Origin: Achromobacter denitrificans NBRC 15125
Lineage (GTDB): Bacteria; Pseudomonadota; Gammaproteobacteria; Burkholderiales; Burkholderiaceae_B
Length of the DNA stretch: 64,000 nucleotides
NCBI RefSeq assembly: GCF_001571365.1
Contig: NZ_BCTQ01000027.1
Span: 1 to 64,000, forward strand
Direction: 5' to 3'
Every line of letters begins with the position of its first letter. Position 1 is the stretch's first letter. Below, in pieces: positions 25,346 to 33,756 of the stretch. The translations under genes and the position numbers were made by a program. The notes beneath the pieces were generated by a model that worked only from the letters and a program-made list of their open reading frames with translations, did not search any database and was not told the DNA's origin.

Positions 25346-26707
25346 ATGCTGGATCTGCTATTGACCAACGCAAGGCTGCTGCTGCCGCAGCAGGGCCTGA
25401 CCGAAGGCGTGCTGGGCGTCATCGACGGCCGCATCGCCATCATCGCCGAGCCCGGCACACCGCTGGAAGCCCGGGAGACCATCGATTGCCAGGGACTGTG
25501 GGTGCTGCCCGGCCTGATCGATCCGCACGTGCATTTCGGCTTTGGTTCGCCGGAAACCGATTTCGAGACGGAGTCGCGCTTCGCCGCCTTGGGCGGCACC
25601 ACCACCGTGCTGTCGTTCCACCGTTCCGCGGATATCCGCGAATCGTTCGACAAGCTGCGCGACCGCGCGCTGTCGCAAAGCTGCGTGGACTTCGGCTTCC
25701 ATTTCGGCATCACCAGCAACCTGCACGTGGAAACGCTGGACGAGATATCGCGTCGGTTCGGCGTGTCGTCCTACAAGCTCTACATGATGTACAAGGGCGC
25801 CGCCGGGCTGTCCAAGGGTTTCACGGATATCGACGACGGGCTGCTGTATTCGGCGCTGCGCGCCACCGCCGCGATTCCGGGCGCGATCATGGGCGTGCAT
25901 TGCGAGAACGTGGAAGTGATTCCCGTGCTGCGCGATCCCCTGCGCGCGGCCGGACGCGACGACCTGAAAGCCTGGAACGAGCAGAGCCCGGATTTCCTGG
26001 AAGCGGAGAACGTGCATCGCGTGTGCTACTTCGCGGCCAAGACCGGCGCCGCGGTCAATATCGTGCACCTGAGCAGCCGCGAAGCGCTGAACGAAGCGCG
26101 GCGCCATCGGCGCACGCCCGACGCGCCGCCCATCTATGTCGAGACCTGCCCGCACTACCTGTTCCTGAACGACGAATCGCCGGCCGGCACCTACGCCAAA
26201 GTGAACCCGCCGGTGCGGGGGCAGGACGACGTGGACGCCATGTGGGAAGGCGTGCTGGACGGGTCCATCACCACCATCGGCACCGATCACGTGCCGCGCA
26301 AGCGCGCCACCAAGGACACCGACATCTGGGCCGCGAGCAACGGCTTCCCGGGAACGGGCCTCATGCTGCCCATCCTGCTGCACGAAGGCTATCACCGCCG
26401 CGGCGTGCCGCTGGAGACGCTGATGCAGGTCAGCGCCGGGAATTCCGCCCGCATCTATCGCATGCCGACCAAGGGCAGCATCGAGATCGGCAAGGATGCC
26501 GACCTGGTGCTGGTCGACCCCGACCTGGAGCGCACCGTCGATCCCGCCACGCTGGAATCGAACTCCGACTACTCGCCCTACGAGGGCATGACCCTGAAGG
26601 GCTGGCCCGTGCGCACGCTGGTGCGCGGGCGCACCGTGGCGCTGGACGGCCGCATCACCGAGGCGGCGCGCGCGAACCCCGGCGGCCGCTATCTCAAGCG
26701 CCTTTGA
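25346..26707 (+). CDS. Dihydropyrimidinase/hydantoinase-type cyclic amidohydrolase
   Basis: A 453-residue amidohydrolase with the binuclear metal set expected for dihydropyrimidinase and hydantoinase: DPHVHFG, the lysine of SSYKLYMMYKG (normally carboxylated), HCEN, HLSS and GTDHVPR. The C-terminal KGSIEIGKDADLVLVDPD closes the barrel domain. It should open a cyclic amide or imide ring, giving an N-carbamoyl or amide product. It is 30 bases after the aconitase-like gene and just upstream of an amidase-type hydrolase, so ring opening followed by amide hydrolysis is a reasonable guess. The natural substrate is unknown. Confidence 0.88.
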   Translation: MLDLLLTNARLLLPQQGLTEGVLGVIDGRIAIIAEPGTPLEARETIDCQGLWVLPGLIDPHVHFGFGSPETDFETESRFAALGGTTTVLSFHRSADIRESFDKLRDRALSQSCVDFGFHFGITSNLHVETLDEISRRFGVSSYKLYMMYKGAAGLSKGFTDIDDGLLYSALRATAAIPGAIMGVHCENVEVIPVLRDPLRAAGRDDLKAWNEQSPDFLEAENVHRVCYFAAKTGAAVNIVHLSSREALNEARRHRRTPDAPPIYVETCPHYLFLNDESPAGTYAKVNPPVRGQDDVDAMWEGVLDGSITTIGTDHVPRKRATKDTDIWAASNGFPGTGLMLPILLHEGYHRRGVPLETLMQVSAGNSARIYRMPTKGSIEIGKDADLVLVDPDLERTVDPATLESNSDYSPYEGMTLKGWPVRTLVRGRTVALDGRITEAARANPGGRYLKRL

Positions 26708-26740
26708 GCTGACTCCATCACTTTTCTTGCAGGCACCATC

Positions 26741-27469
26741 ATGAGCGAAACCAAGCGAATCTGGGACGACTTCCTCACCGAACGCGACAAGCAGGTACTG
26801 GCGCAGGCCGGTTACGGCAAGCGCGGCGGCTTCGGCAAGCGGCCCGCCCTGTTCATCATCGACGTGCAGTACAACTTTTGCGGCGACACGCCCGAGGACA
26901 TCCTCGAAGGGCTGAAGCAATACCGCACGCACTGCGGCCGCGAGGCCTGGGAGGCCGTCGCCCATATCGTGCCCTTGCTGGAACTGGCCCGCGAGAAGAA
27001 CATTCCCGTCTTCTATACCGAGAGCGGCCGCCGGGCGGACCTCCTGGACAGCGGCGTGCAGGTAGGAAAGAACCATCGCGGCGGAGAGAAGACCGTCCTG
27101 GCCAACACCCATGCCACGCAGACGGTGGAGCCGCTTGCGCCGCGTCCGCAGGACATCCGCATCACCAAGCAGAAGCCTTCGTGCTTCTTCGGCACCATCT
27201 TCATGAGCCACCTGAATTTCCTGGACGTGGACACCCTGATCCTGGTGGGCTGCACCTCGTCCGGATGCCTGCGCGCCACGACGGTGGACGCCTATTCCTA
27301 TAATTTCAAGGTCATCATTCCCGAGGAAGCGGCGTTCGACCGCTTCCAGGCCAGCCACGCCATGAGCCTGTTCGACCTGAACTGCAAATACGCCGATGTG
27401 ATTCCGTCGCGCGAAGTGCAGGACTATCTGCGCAACCTGCCCGGCGCGGCCGACGCCGCGCAAGGTTGA
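26741..27469 (+). CDS. Isochorismatase-family hydrolase (carbamoylase/amidase-like)
   Basis: A 242-residue isochorismatase-fold protein. The catalytic set appears as Asp in ALFIIDVQYNF, Lys in ITKQKPSCFFGT and Cys in GCTSSGCLRATTVDAY. The N-terminal part, IWDDFLTERDKQVL with GFGKRPALFIID, resembles N-carbamoylsarcosine amidohydrolase and maleamate amidase rather than nicotinamidase. A thiol amidase acting on the product of the preceding cyclic amidohydrolase fits the order. The gap to that gene is 33 bases. Confidence 0.85.
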   Translation: MSETKRIWDDFLTERDKQVLAQAGYGKRGGFGKRPALFIIDVQYNFCGDTPEDILEGLKQYRTHCGREAWEAVAHIVPLLELAREKNIPVFYTESGRRADLLDSGVQVGKNHRGGEKTVLANTHATQTVEPLAPRPQDIRITKQKPSCFFGTIFMSHLNFLDVDTLILVGCTSSGCLRATTVDAYSYNFKVIIPEEAAFDRFQASHAMSLFDLNCKYADVIPSREVQDYLRNLPGAADAAQG

Positions 27470-27491
27470 TCCACCACTGGACGCGCATCCC

Positions 27492-28493
27492 ATGTCCGAG
27501 GCCGTCGCCGGACCGATCCCCGTCTATCTGCTGACCGGATTCCTGGGCAGCGGCAAGACCACGCTGTTGTCCCGTCTGGTTCGCAGCCCGCGCTTCGCGG
27601 ACACCGCCGTGGTCATCAACGAGTTCGGCGAGATCGGCCTGGACCACATGCTGGTGGGCAAGGCCGACGACACCGACGTGGTGCTGCTCGATTCTGGCTG
27701 CCTGTGCTGCGCGGCCACGAGTTCGCTGCAGGACACGCTGGAATCGCTGTACTACCGGCGTCTGCGCGGCGAGGTGCCCGCTTTCGCGCGGGTGGTGGTC
27801 GAGACCTCCGGCCTGGCCGATCCGTGCCCCGTGATCAATACGCTGGCCGCCGATCCGTCGATTGCGCGCCACTACCGTTTCGGCGGCGTGGTGGCCACGG
27901 TCGACGCGCTTCATGGCCTGGCGACGCTGGAAGCCTATCGCGAAGCCAGTACCCAGGTTGCGATCGCCGACCGCATCGCGCTGACCAAGACCGACCTGGC
28001 CGGCGCGGCGGACATCGCCGCGCTGCGATCCGCGCTCGGCGGATACAACGCCAGCGCGCCCATCCGCGCAGTGTCGCCCGACACCGTGGACGAGGATGCG
28101 CCGGCGCTGTTCGACGGCTTGCGTCCCGAACACCTGGATGCCGCGGACCCGGCTTCCGGCCCATCGATCGCCCTTGCCCCGCTGGCGCACGTGCTGCGCT
28201 ACGGCATCGCCTCGTATGCATTCCGGCAACGGGAGCCGGTGGGTTGGGACGACTATGCGCGCTGGACCCGGCACATGCAGCGCCAGATCGGCGAGCGCCT
28301 GTTGCGCGCCAAGGGGCTGCTGCGATGGTCCGACGGGACGCTGCGCGCCGTGCACGGGGTGCGGCACGTCTTCTCCGTGCCCGAAACCGTGGCGGTGGCC
28401 GACGACGCGGCGCGGCGGGCGGGCCTGGTCCTGATCGTGCAGGACTTGTCCGCGGAGGAAGCGCAGGAACTGGTGCGGCCGCTGGGCCTGTAG
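27492..28493 (+). CDS. CobW/COG0523 family metallochaperone GTPase
   Basis: A 333-residue G3E GTPase with Walker A TGFLGSGKTTLL, the metal-binding GCLCC, Walker B-region VVETSGLADP and the guanine-recognition TKTD. The CobW C-terminal domain starts near residue 225. COG0523 proteins load zinc or another metal into client enzymes at the cost of GTP. Lying 22 bases after the isochorismatase gene and two genes after the binuclear amidohydrolase, it probably serves the latter. No zinc-type operator was seen before it. Confidence 0.88.
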   Translation: MSEAVAGPIPVYLLTGFLGSGKTTLLSRLVRSPRFADTAVVINEFGEIGLDHMLVGKADDTDVVLLDSGCLCCAATSSLQDTLESLYYRRLRGEVPAFARVVVETSGLADPCPVINTLAADPSIARHYRFGGVVATVDALHGLATLEAYREASTQVAIADRIALTKTDLAGAADIAALRSALGGYNASAPIRAVSPDTVDEDAPALFDGLRPEHLDAADPASGPSIALAPLAHVLRYGIASYAFRQREPVGWDDYARWTRHMQRQIGERLLRAKGLLRWSDGTLRAVHGVRHVFSVPETVAVADDAARRAGLVLIVQDLSAEEAQELVRPLGL

Positions 28494-28497
28494 CCCC

Positions 28498-29295
28498 TCA
28501 GGCCTGGCCGCCCAGGTGCAGCGCCACCACTTCGGTATCGGTGCCGTCCAGGCCCGGGTAGCGGGTCCTGACCAGCGGATCGTGCCCGGGGACGATGTGC
28601 TCGGGCGATTCCGCGTATTTCAACAGCGTGTCGTAGCCCGCCAGCATGTCGGCCACGTTGTGGACGATGGGAAACGGCGCCTGCAAGCCCATGTTGTCGT
28701 AGTAATGGCTGGCATCGGACGCCAGCACCAGCCAGCCGCGCGCGGTGTGCACCCGCACGGCCTGCAGCCCTTGCGTGTGTCCGCCGATATGCAGCAATTG
28801 CAGGCCCGGCGCGATTTCGTCATGGCCGTGATAGAAGGCCACGCGCTTGTCATAGACGCCGCGCACCACGTCGACCACGTCTTCCACCGCGTAGGCATGG
28901 CGCAGCATGTCGAAGCGCATGTTGCAGCCGCAGGCATAGTGCAGTTCGCTTTCCTGCAGATGCAGGCGGGCGTTGGGGAGCTTGCGGATATTGCCCGCGT
29001 GGTCGTAGTGCAGGTGGGTGACGATGACGTCCTGGACGTCGGCGGGCGAGATGCCCAGCTTCCGCAGCGATTCGATCGGGCAGCGCAGGAACTCGCGGCC
29101 CCGGGCCTGGGCGGCGGCCGCGTTGAAGCCGGTGTCCACGAGGTAGACTCGGCTGCCGTTGCGGATGACCCAGACGAAATAATCCATTGGCATGGGGCCG
29201 TCGTGCGGATCGGGAGGCGTGATGAAGTTCTGGGTCCGGTTGCGCGCGACCGTCGCGTAGCGCAAGGCATAGACTTCGTGGTTCGGCAGTGTCAT
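28498..29295 (-). CDS. Metallo-beta-lactamase-fold hydrolase, N-acyl-homoserine-lactonase-like
   Basis: A 265-residue metallo-beta-lactamase-fold protein. The metal motif is THLHYDHAGN, with further ligands at GGHTQG, ASDAS and PGHDP. The overall pattern is that of the AHL-lactonase branch, but the branch also includes lactonases of catabolic pathways. The start at 29295 follows GAGGGG. It overlaps the upstream hydrolase stop by ATGA and ends four bases from the convergent CobW gene. In this operon a catabolic lactonase is more likely than quorum quenching. Confidence 0.85.
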   Translation of the reverse strand: MTLPNHEVYALRYATVARNRTQNFITPPDPHDGPMPMDYFVWVIRNGSRVYLVDTGFNAAAAQARGREFLRCPIESLRKLGISPADVQDVIVTHLHYDHAGNIRKLPNARLHLQESELHYACGCNMRFDMLRHAYAVEDVVDVVRGVYDKRVAFYHGHDEIAPGLQLLHIGGHTQGLQAVRVHTARGWLVLASDASHYYDNMGLQAPFPIVHNVADMLAGYDTLLKYAESPEHIVPGHDPLVRTRYPGLDGTDTEVVALHLGGQA

Positions 29296-30524
29296 GCGAT
29301 TCCCCTCGATGCGCGGATGTGGTCCAGTTCGGGTCGCAGGTAGTCCAGGAGCCGCTGTGGGTTCTCGACCATGGGAAAGTGGCCGAGGTCGGGCATGACG
29401 CCGAAGCGCGCGCCGGGGATCAGCGCGGCGACCCGGCGCGAGTCCTCGGGGCTGGCCGAGTAGTCGTAGGCGCCGGTCAGCAGCGAGACGCCGAAGGCGG
29501 CGGTGTCCAGCCCCGCCACGTCCCGGGCGGCGTCGAAATCCTCGCTGTAGAACCAGAGATCGTTGGCGTACACATTGAAGCCGCCCTGCGAATAAATCCA
29601 TGCCGCGTCACGCCGCGCGGCCAGCGGGGAGGCCGGCGCCATCAGGCCGCGCACGTAGGCGGGGTTGTGGGCGGCCTGGTTCACCTGCGGATGGCAAAGC
29701 AGGGGCGTGCGCCGCCCGCTGGCTTTCCAGGGCGCCTCCAGGGCGACGACGCCGGCCACGTCGGCGGGGCTACGGGTGGCGGCGACCAGGGCCATCGCCG
29801 CGCCCATGGAGCAACCCAGCAGCACCGCGGGCGCGCCCGCCACGCAGCGGATCGTCGCGAGGCAGGTTTGCAGATAGGTGTCGAGGGTCAGGCCGTCTTC
29901 GGTCCAGGATTGCCCGGGCAGGGGCATGCTGCGGCCGTGGCCGGGCATGTCGAAGGCGATCATGCGCCATTGCCGCCGCAGGGCGGGGTCGGCCATGAGC
30001 GCATGGAACTGGCGGGAATCGGCGCCGGCCGTATGCAGCATCACCAGCGGCGGGCCGGACTCGATCCCGCTGGCTTCGTAGTAGATGCTCGCTGTTTCCG
30101 CGCCGATGCCTATCGAGGCGTAGTGTCCGGAGATCGGGCTGCGGTCCAGCGGGGCGGGGACGGCCTCGCTTTGCCCGCGGAGGATCTCGAACAGCCGCTC
30201 CAGCGGATGCAGGGCCTGGGCGACGGCGAGGGCGTCGCCCTTGATGCGCAAGCCCGGCGCATGGCGGCGCGCGGCGGTGAAGGAGTGGTAGCCCGGAGGG
30301 GGCGTGGCACAGAGCATTTTCTGCCAGGCGTCCGGCGGGGCGCTGATGACGATGCACTGCGAGGGGCCGGCGGGCTGGCCGGCCCAGGCCACGATTTTTT
30401 CGCCGGCTTCGGCGCCCGCCTGCAGCCAGATGGCGCAGGGCAGGCCCCGGGCGGCGCCGAGGAATTCCTTATCCTGCTGGGCCAGCGCTACCGCGGCCTT
30501 CAGTTCTTGGACGATCGCCTTCAC
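29292..30524 (-). CDS. SCP2-like domain fused to an alpha/beta hydrolase
   Basis: A 410-residue fusion. Residues 1-118 look like a small lipid-binding SCP2-type domain (CIVISAPPDAWQKML, GLRIKGDALAVAQAL). Residues 140-405 form an alpha/beta hydrolase with nucleophile Ser239 in LLGCSMGAA, an oxyanion HTAGAD, an acid near TGAYDYS and the His in LGHFPMVEN. It would hydrolyse an ester or C-C bond, the first domain perhaps presenting a hydrophobic substrate. The start is GTG 30524 behind AGGAGACCCAGG. Its first 56 bases overlap the end of the GntR gene. Confidence 0.8.
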   Translation of the reverse strand: MKAIVQELKAAVALAQQDKEFLGAARGLPCAIWLQAGAEAGEKIVAWAGQPAGPSQCIVISAPPDAWQKMLCATPPPGYHSFTAARRHAPGLRIKGDALAVAQALHPLERLFEILRGQSEAVPAPLDRSPISGHYASIGIGAETASIYYEASGIESGPPLVMLHTAGADSRQFHALMADPALRRQWRMIAFDMPGHGRSMPLPGQSWTEDGLTLDTYLQTCLATIRCVAGAPAVLLGCSMGAAMALVAATRSPADVAGVVALEAPWKASGRRTPLLCHPQVNQAAHNPAYVRGLMAPASPLAARRDAAWIYSQGGFNVYANDLWFYSEDFDAARDVAGLDTAAFGVSLLTGAYDYSASPEDSRRVAALIPGARFGVMPDLGHFPMVENPQRLLDYLRPELDHIRASRGIA

Positions 30525-31212
30525 TTCCCTGGGTCTCCTCTTGTTGGCGCCGCAGCACTTCGAGCGCGGTGCGCTCGGCGTTCACGATATGGCTGCGGGC
30601 GGCCTCTTGCGCCCCTTGCGGGTCTCGGGCGCGGATGCGCTCGAACAGATGATCGATTTCGGCCAGGCTTTCCGGCAGGCGGTCCGAGCGCGCGAACGAG
30701 GTGGCGCGCAGCAGGTTGATGCGCGATAGCAGCCCGGGCAGCATGTCCTTGACCAGGTCGTTGTCGCAGCCGCTGAGCAGCACGTCGTAGAAATCGCGCT
30801 TGGCCGCCAGCAGGGCCGCCTTGTTGCTGCCCTTGGACTGGCGGTGCAGGGCGTCCACCGCCTTGCGCAGGCGTTCGATGTCCGCGTCGTCGGCCAGTCG
30901 GGCGAACTCGTGGGCGGCATAGCCTTCCAGCAGGGCGCGCAGGGCGTAGAGGTCGCGCGCCGCCTTCTCGGTGATGCGCACGACGGTGGGGCCGCGGTGC
31001 GGCTCGATGGAAATCAGGCGCTCGGCTTCCAGCGTGCGCAGCGCTTCGCGCAGGGTGCTGCGGCTGATGCCGAGCTGTTCGCACAGTTCGAGTTCGCGCA
31101 GGCGTTCCCCGCCTTTGATTCGCCCATCCATGATGGACGCGCGCAGGAATTCCTCCACGCGGGTGCGCAGGGTGGCGGGCTTTTCGAATATCGCGCCTGT
31201 GGGGGTGGCCAT
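30469..31212 (-). CDS. GntR family regulator (FCD subfamily)
   Basis: A 247-residue FCD-type GntR regulator. The helix-turn-helix is LRELELCEQLGISRSTLREALRTL. The effector domain includes DFYDVLLSGCDN and HLFERIRARDPQGAQEAARSHI. It lies 117 bases downstream of livF in the same direction, so it is probably expressed with the transporter it controls. The palindrome at 35960-35972 matches the FadR/FCD consensus TNGTNNNACNA and is its likely operator. The last 30 residues are low in complexity and run past the usual family end. Confidence 0.88.
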   Translation of the reverse strand: MATPTGAIFEKPATLRTRVEEFLRASIMDGRIKGGERLRELELCEQLGISRSTLREALRTLEAERLISIEPHRGPTVVRITEKAARDLYALRALLEGYAAHEFARLADDADIERLRKAVDALHRQSKGSNKAALLAAKRDFYDVLLSGCDNDLVKDMLPGLLSRINLLRATSFARSDRLPESLAEIDHLFERIRARDPQGAQEAARSHIVNAERTALEVLRRQQEETQGSEGDRPRTEGRGSAGPAG

Positions 31213-31329
31213 AGCAATCTCTCGTTTATCCAGGCGGCGGGTTCCAGCGCCGGCACGGGCCCTGGGCCATGCCTCGGCGAACCGCCGTATCGACGTAAAG
31301 ACGCAATATATCCCGTCGGCCGCTCATGG

Positions 31330-32052
31330 TTACAGTCCCAGATAGGCGGCGCGCACCCGGCTGTCTTCCAGGAGCGCGTTGCTGGGGCCGGACAGCACCA
31401 TGGAGCCGGATTGCAGCACGTAGGCGTATTCGGCGACCGACAGCGCCAGCCGGGTGTTCTGCTCCACCAGCAGGATGGTCAGGCCGCTGCGGTGGATGTC
31501 CACCATGGCCTGGTGCATTTCCTCGACGACCTTGGGCGCCAGCCCATGGCTGGGCTCGTCCAGCAACAGCAGCCGGGGCTTGAGCATCAGCGCCCGGCCG
31601 AAGGCGACCATCTGCTGTTCCCCGCCCGACAGCGTGCCGGCCAGCTGCCGGCGGCGCTCGCGCAGGCGCGGAAACAGGGCGTAGATCCCGTCGCAATCCC
31701 GCTTGACCTCCGCCGTGTCGCGGCGGCGGGTGTAGCCGCCCAGGTACAGGTTTTCTTCCACGGTCATCTCGGGGAAGACGTGGCGGCCTTCGGGGACGTG
31801 GGCGATGCCCAGTTCGGGAATGCGGTGCGGCGCAAGGCGCAGGATCTCCTGCCCGTCGAACTTCACGCTGCCGCGGGTCTTGTCGAGCAGGCCGGAGATG
31901 CAGCGCAGCAAGGTGCTCTTGCCGGCCGTATTGGCGCCGACGACGGCGATGAAGCTGCCTTCGGGCACGGTCAGCGACACGTCGCGCAAGACCGGGCTGC
32001 GGTCGTAGGAGGCGGTCAGGGCGTCGATCTGCAGCAGGTTCGGCGGGCTCAT
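31330..32052 (-). CDS. livF: Branched-chain-type ABC transporter ATP-binding protein LivF
   Basis: A 240-residue ABC ATPase with Walker A GANTAGKST, signature LSGGEQQMVAFGRAL, Walker B LLLLDEPSHGLAP and switch His in VEQNTR-adjacent sequence. The Walker A has Thr where most LivF proteins have Gly (GxNGAGKS), though the GxxxxGKS minimum is kept. The true start at 32052 overlaps the livG stop by ATGA. It is the fifth gene of the importer operon and energises uptake with LivG. Confidence 0.92.
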   Translation of the reverse strand: MSPPNLLQIDALTASYDRSPVLRDVSLTVPEGSFIAVVGANTAGKSTLLRCISGLLDKTRGSVKFDGQEILRLAPHRIPELGIAHVPEGRHVFPEMTVEENLYLGGYTRRRDTAEVKRDCDGIYALFPRLRERRRQLAGTLSGGEQQMVAFGRALMLKPRLLLLDEPSHGLAPKVVEEMHQAMVDIHRSGLTILLVEQNTRLALSVAEYAYVLQSGSMVLSGPSNALLEDSRVRAAYLGL

Positions 32053-32789
32053 ACCGGCACCTCCACCTGCTCCAGCGATTTGCCCAGATAGACTTCGATC
32101 ACGGTCGGATCGGAGGCGATCTCGGCGGGGCTGCCTTCGGCGATTTTCTGGCCGAACGACAGCACCAGGATCCGGTTGCAGAGCCGCATGATGGCGCGCA
32201 TATGGTGTTCCACCACGATGAAGGTGATGCCGGATTCGTCGCGCAGGGTGCGGATCAGGTCCAGCATGGCGTCCATTTCGGCTTCGTTCAGCGCCGCCAT
32301 GACCTCGTCCAGCAGGAATACCTTGGGATCGGTGCACAGGGCGCGGGCGAGTTCGACCCGCGCCTGTTCGGGGAACGACAGCTCGCCCGCCGGCTTGCGC
32401 GCGATGGCGGACAGGCCGACCCGGTCGAGGTTGGCGAGCGCGACCTGGCGGGCGCGGTCCACGCCGTGGCGCAGCAGGCCGCCGACCAGCACGTTGTCCA
32501 GCACCGTCATTTCGGGAAACAGCGCGACGTTCTGGAACGTCTTGGTCATGCCCAGCGCCGCGATCTGGTGCGGGCGCATGCCGCCGATATCGTGGCCGTC
32601 CAGTTCGATGCGCCCGCCGTTGCCGCGGTACAGGCCGACCAGCAGGTTGAACAGCGTCGTCTTGCCCGCGCCGTTGGGGCCGATCAGCCCCAGGATGTCT
32701 CCCTTGGCGACGTTGAACGACACGTCGTCCACGGCTTTCAGGCCGCCGAAGCGGCGCTGGATATGGGCGACCTTGAGGATGTCAGGCAT
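32049..32789 (-). CDS. livG: Branched-chain-type ABC transporter ATP-binding protein LivG
   Basis: A 246-residue ABC ATPase with Walker A GPNGAGKTTLFN, signature region LSFPEQARVELARAL, Walker B VFLLDEVMAALN and switch His in VVEHHMRAI. The signature has FPE where LSGGQ-like residues are usual, a drift often seen in LivG-type proteins of uncommon substrates. It overlaps livM by eight bases and livF by four, so the operon is translationally coupled. Confidence 0.92.
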   Translation of the reverse strand: MPDILKVAHIQRRFGGLKAVDDVSFNVAKGDILGLIGPNGAGKTTLFNLLVGLYRGNGGRIELDGHDIGGMRPHQIAALGMTKTFQNVALFPEMTVLDNVLVGGLLRHGVDRARQVALANLDRVGLSAIARKPAGELSFPEQARVELARALCTDPKVFLLDEVMAALNEAEMDAMLDLIRTLRDESGITFIVVEHHMRAIMRLCNRILVLSFGQKIAEGSPAEIASDPTVIEVYLGKSLEQVEVPV

Positions 32790-33756
32790 GCTGCCTCCCC
32801 GTCAGGTTGCGCAGCCGGGCCCACAACGCCGACAGGCCCCGGGGTTCGACCAGGATGATCGCGATGAGGATCAGGCCGAAGGCGAGCTGCGACACGCCCG
32901 CCGTGTGGCCCGACAGCCAGTCGTTGAACACCTCTTCCAGCGGAATGATCACCGCCGCGCCGATGAGCGGGCCGGCCACGGTGCCCACGCCGCCGATGAT
33001 GCAGATGAGCGCGACGCGGACCGAGATGCCGACCAGCGAGAACACGGTGTCCGGATCGAAGAAGTAGATGAATTGCGCATATAGCGTGCCGCAGGCGCCC
33101 ATGAGGGCGGCGGAGATCACCGCCGCCAGGATGCGGGTGCGCGCGGTGTTCACGCCGATGACCTCGGCGGCCTGCGGGTTGGCCTTCACCGCGCGCAGGC
33201 GATAGCCCAGGCGCGAATGGCTGATGAGCGCGAACACGATGGAAGTGATCAGCGCGGCGCCCAGCATCAGGTAATAGTAGGGAATGCTGGACTTGAACTG
33301 CATCTGGGACAGCCCTTCCGAGAACGGAATCGAGACGCCCACGGGGCCGCCCGTGACCGAGGCCCAGGTATTGGCGATGGCCCGAAGCACTTCGCCGAAC
33401 GCCAGCGTGGCCAGCGCGAAATAGTGGCCGCGCAGGCGCATGGTGGGCAGGCTGAGCAGGGCGCCCGCCAGCGCCGCCACCGCCATGGCGGCGACAATGC
33501 CCAGCCAGGGGGAAATGCCGTAGCGCATGAGCAGCAGGGTGGAGGTATAGGCGCCCAGGCCGAAGAAGGCCGCGTGCCCCAGGGAGATCTGGTTGGCCAG
33601 CCCGCCCACGATGTTCCAGGATTGGCCCATGGCGGCGAACAGCAGCACCAGCGTCATGACGCGGATGCCGTAGCCCTGGTCTTCCATCAGCCAGGGCAGG
33701 CCGAGCGCGGCCGCCAGCACCAGCGCCCACTGCAGGAGTTGTCGGTTCAGAGTCAT
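32782..33756 (-). CDS. livM: Branched-chain-type ABC transporter permease LivM
   Basis: A 324-residue permease with about ten membrane helices. The LivM motif SWNIVGGLANQISLGHAAFFGLGAY (read in two parts) is present, followed by LRGHYFALATLAFGEVLR, the cytoplasmic coupling loop SRLGYRLRAVKANPQAAEVI and the end EPRGLSALWARL. The start at 33756 shares one base with the livH stop. It forms the translocation path with LivH. Confidence 0.92.
   Translation of the reverse strand: MTLNRQLLQWALVLAAALGLPWLMEDQGYGIRVMTLVLLFAAMGQSWNIVGGLANQISLGHAAFFGLGAYTSTLLLMRYGISPWLGIVAAMAVAALAGALLSLPTMRLRGHYFALATLAFGEVLRAIANTWASVTGGPVGVSIPFSEGLSQMQFKSSIPYYYLMLGAALITSIVFALISHSRLGYRLRAVKANPQAAEVIGVNTARTRILAAVISAALMGACGTLYAQFIYFFDPDTVFSLVGISVRVALICIIGGVGTVAGPLIGAAVIIPLEEVFNDWLSGHTAGVSQLAFGLILIAIILVEPRGLSALWARLRNLTGRQHA

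Noticed and set aside
28498..29295. A quorum-quenching role for the lactonase-like protein
   Set aside because: The fold allows it, but operon partners are a hydrolase, a regulator and an importer, and no quorum-sensing gene is in the window.
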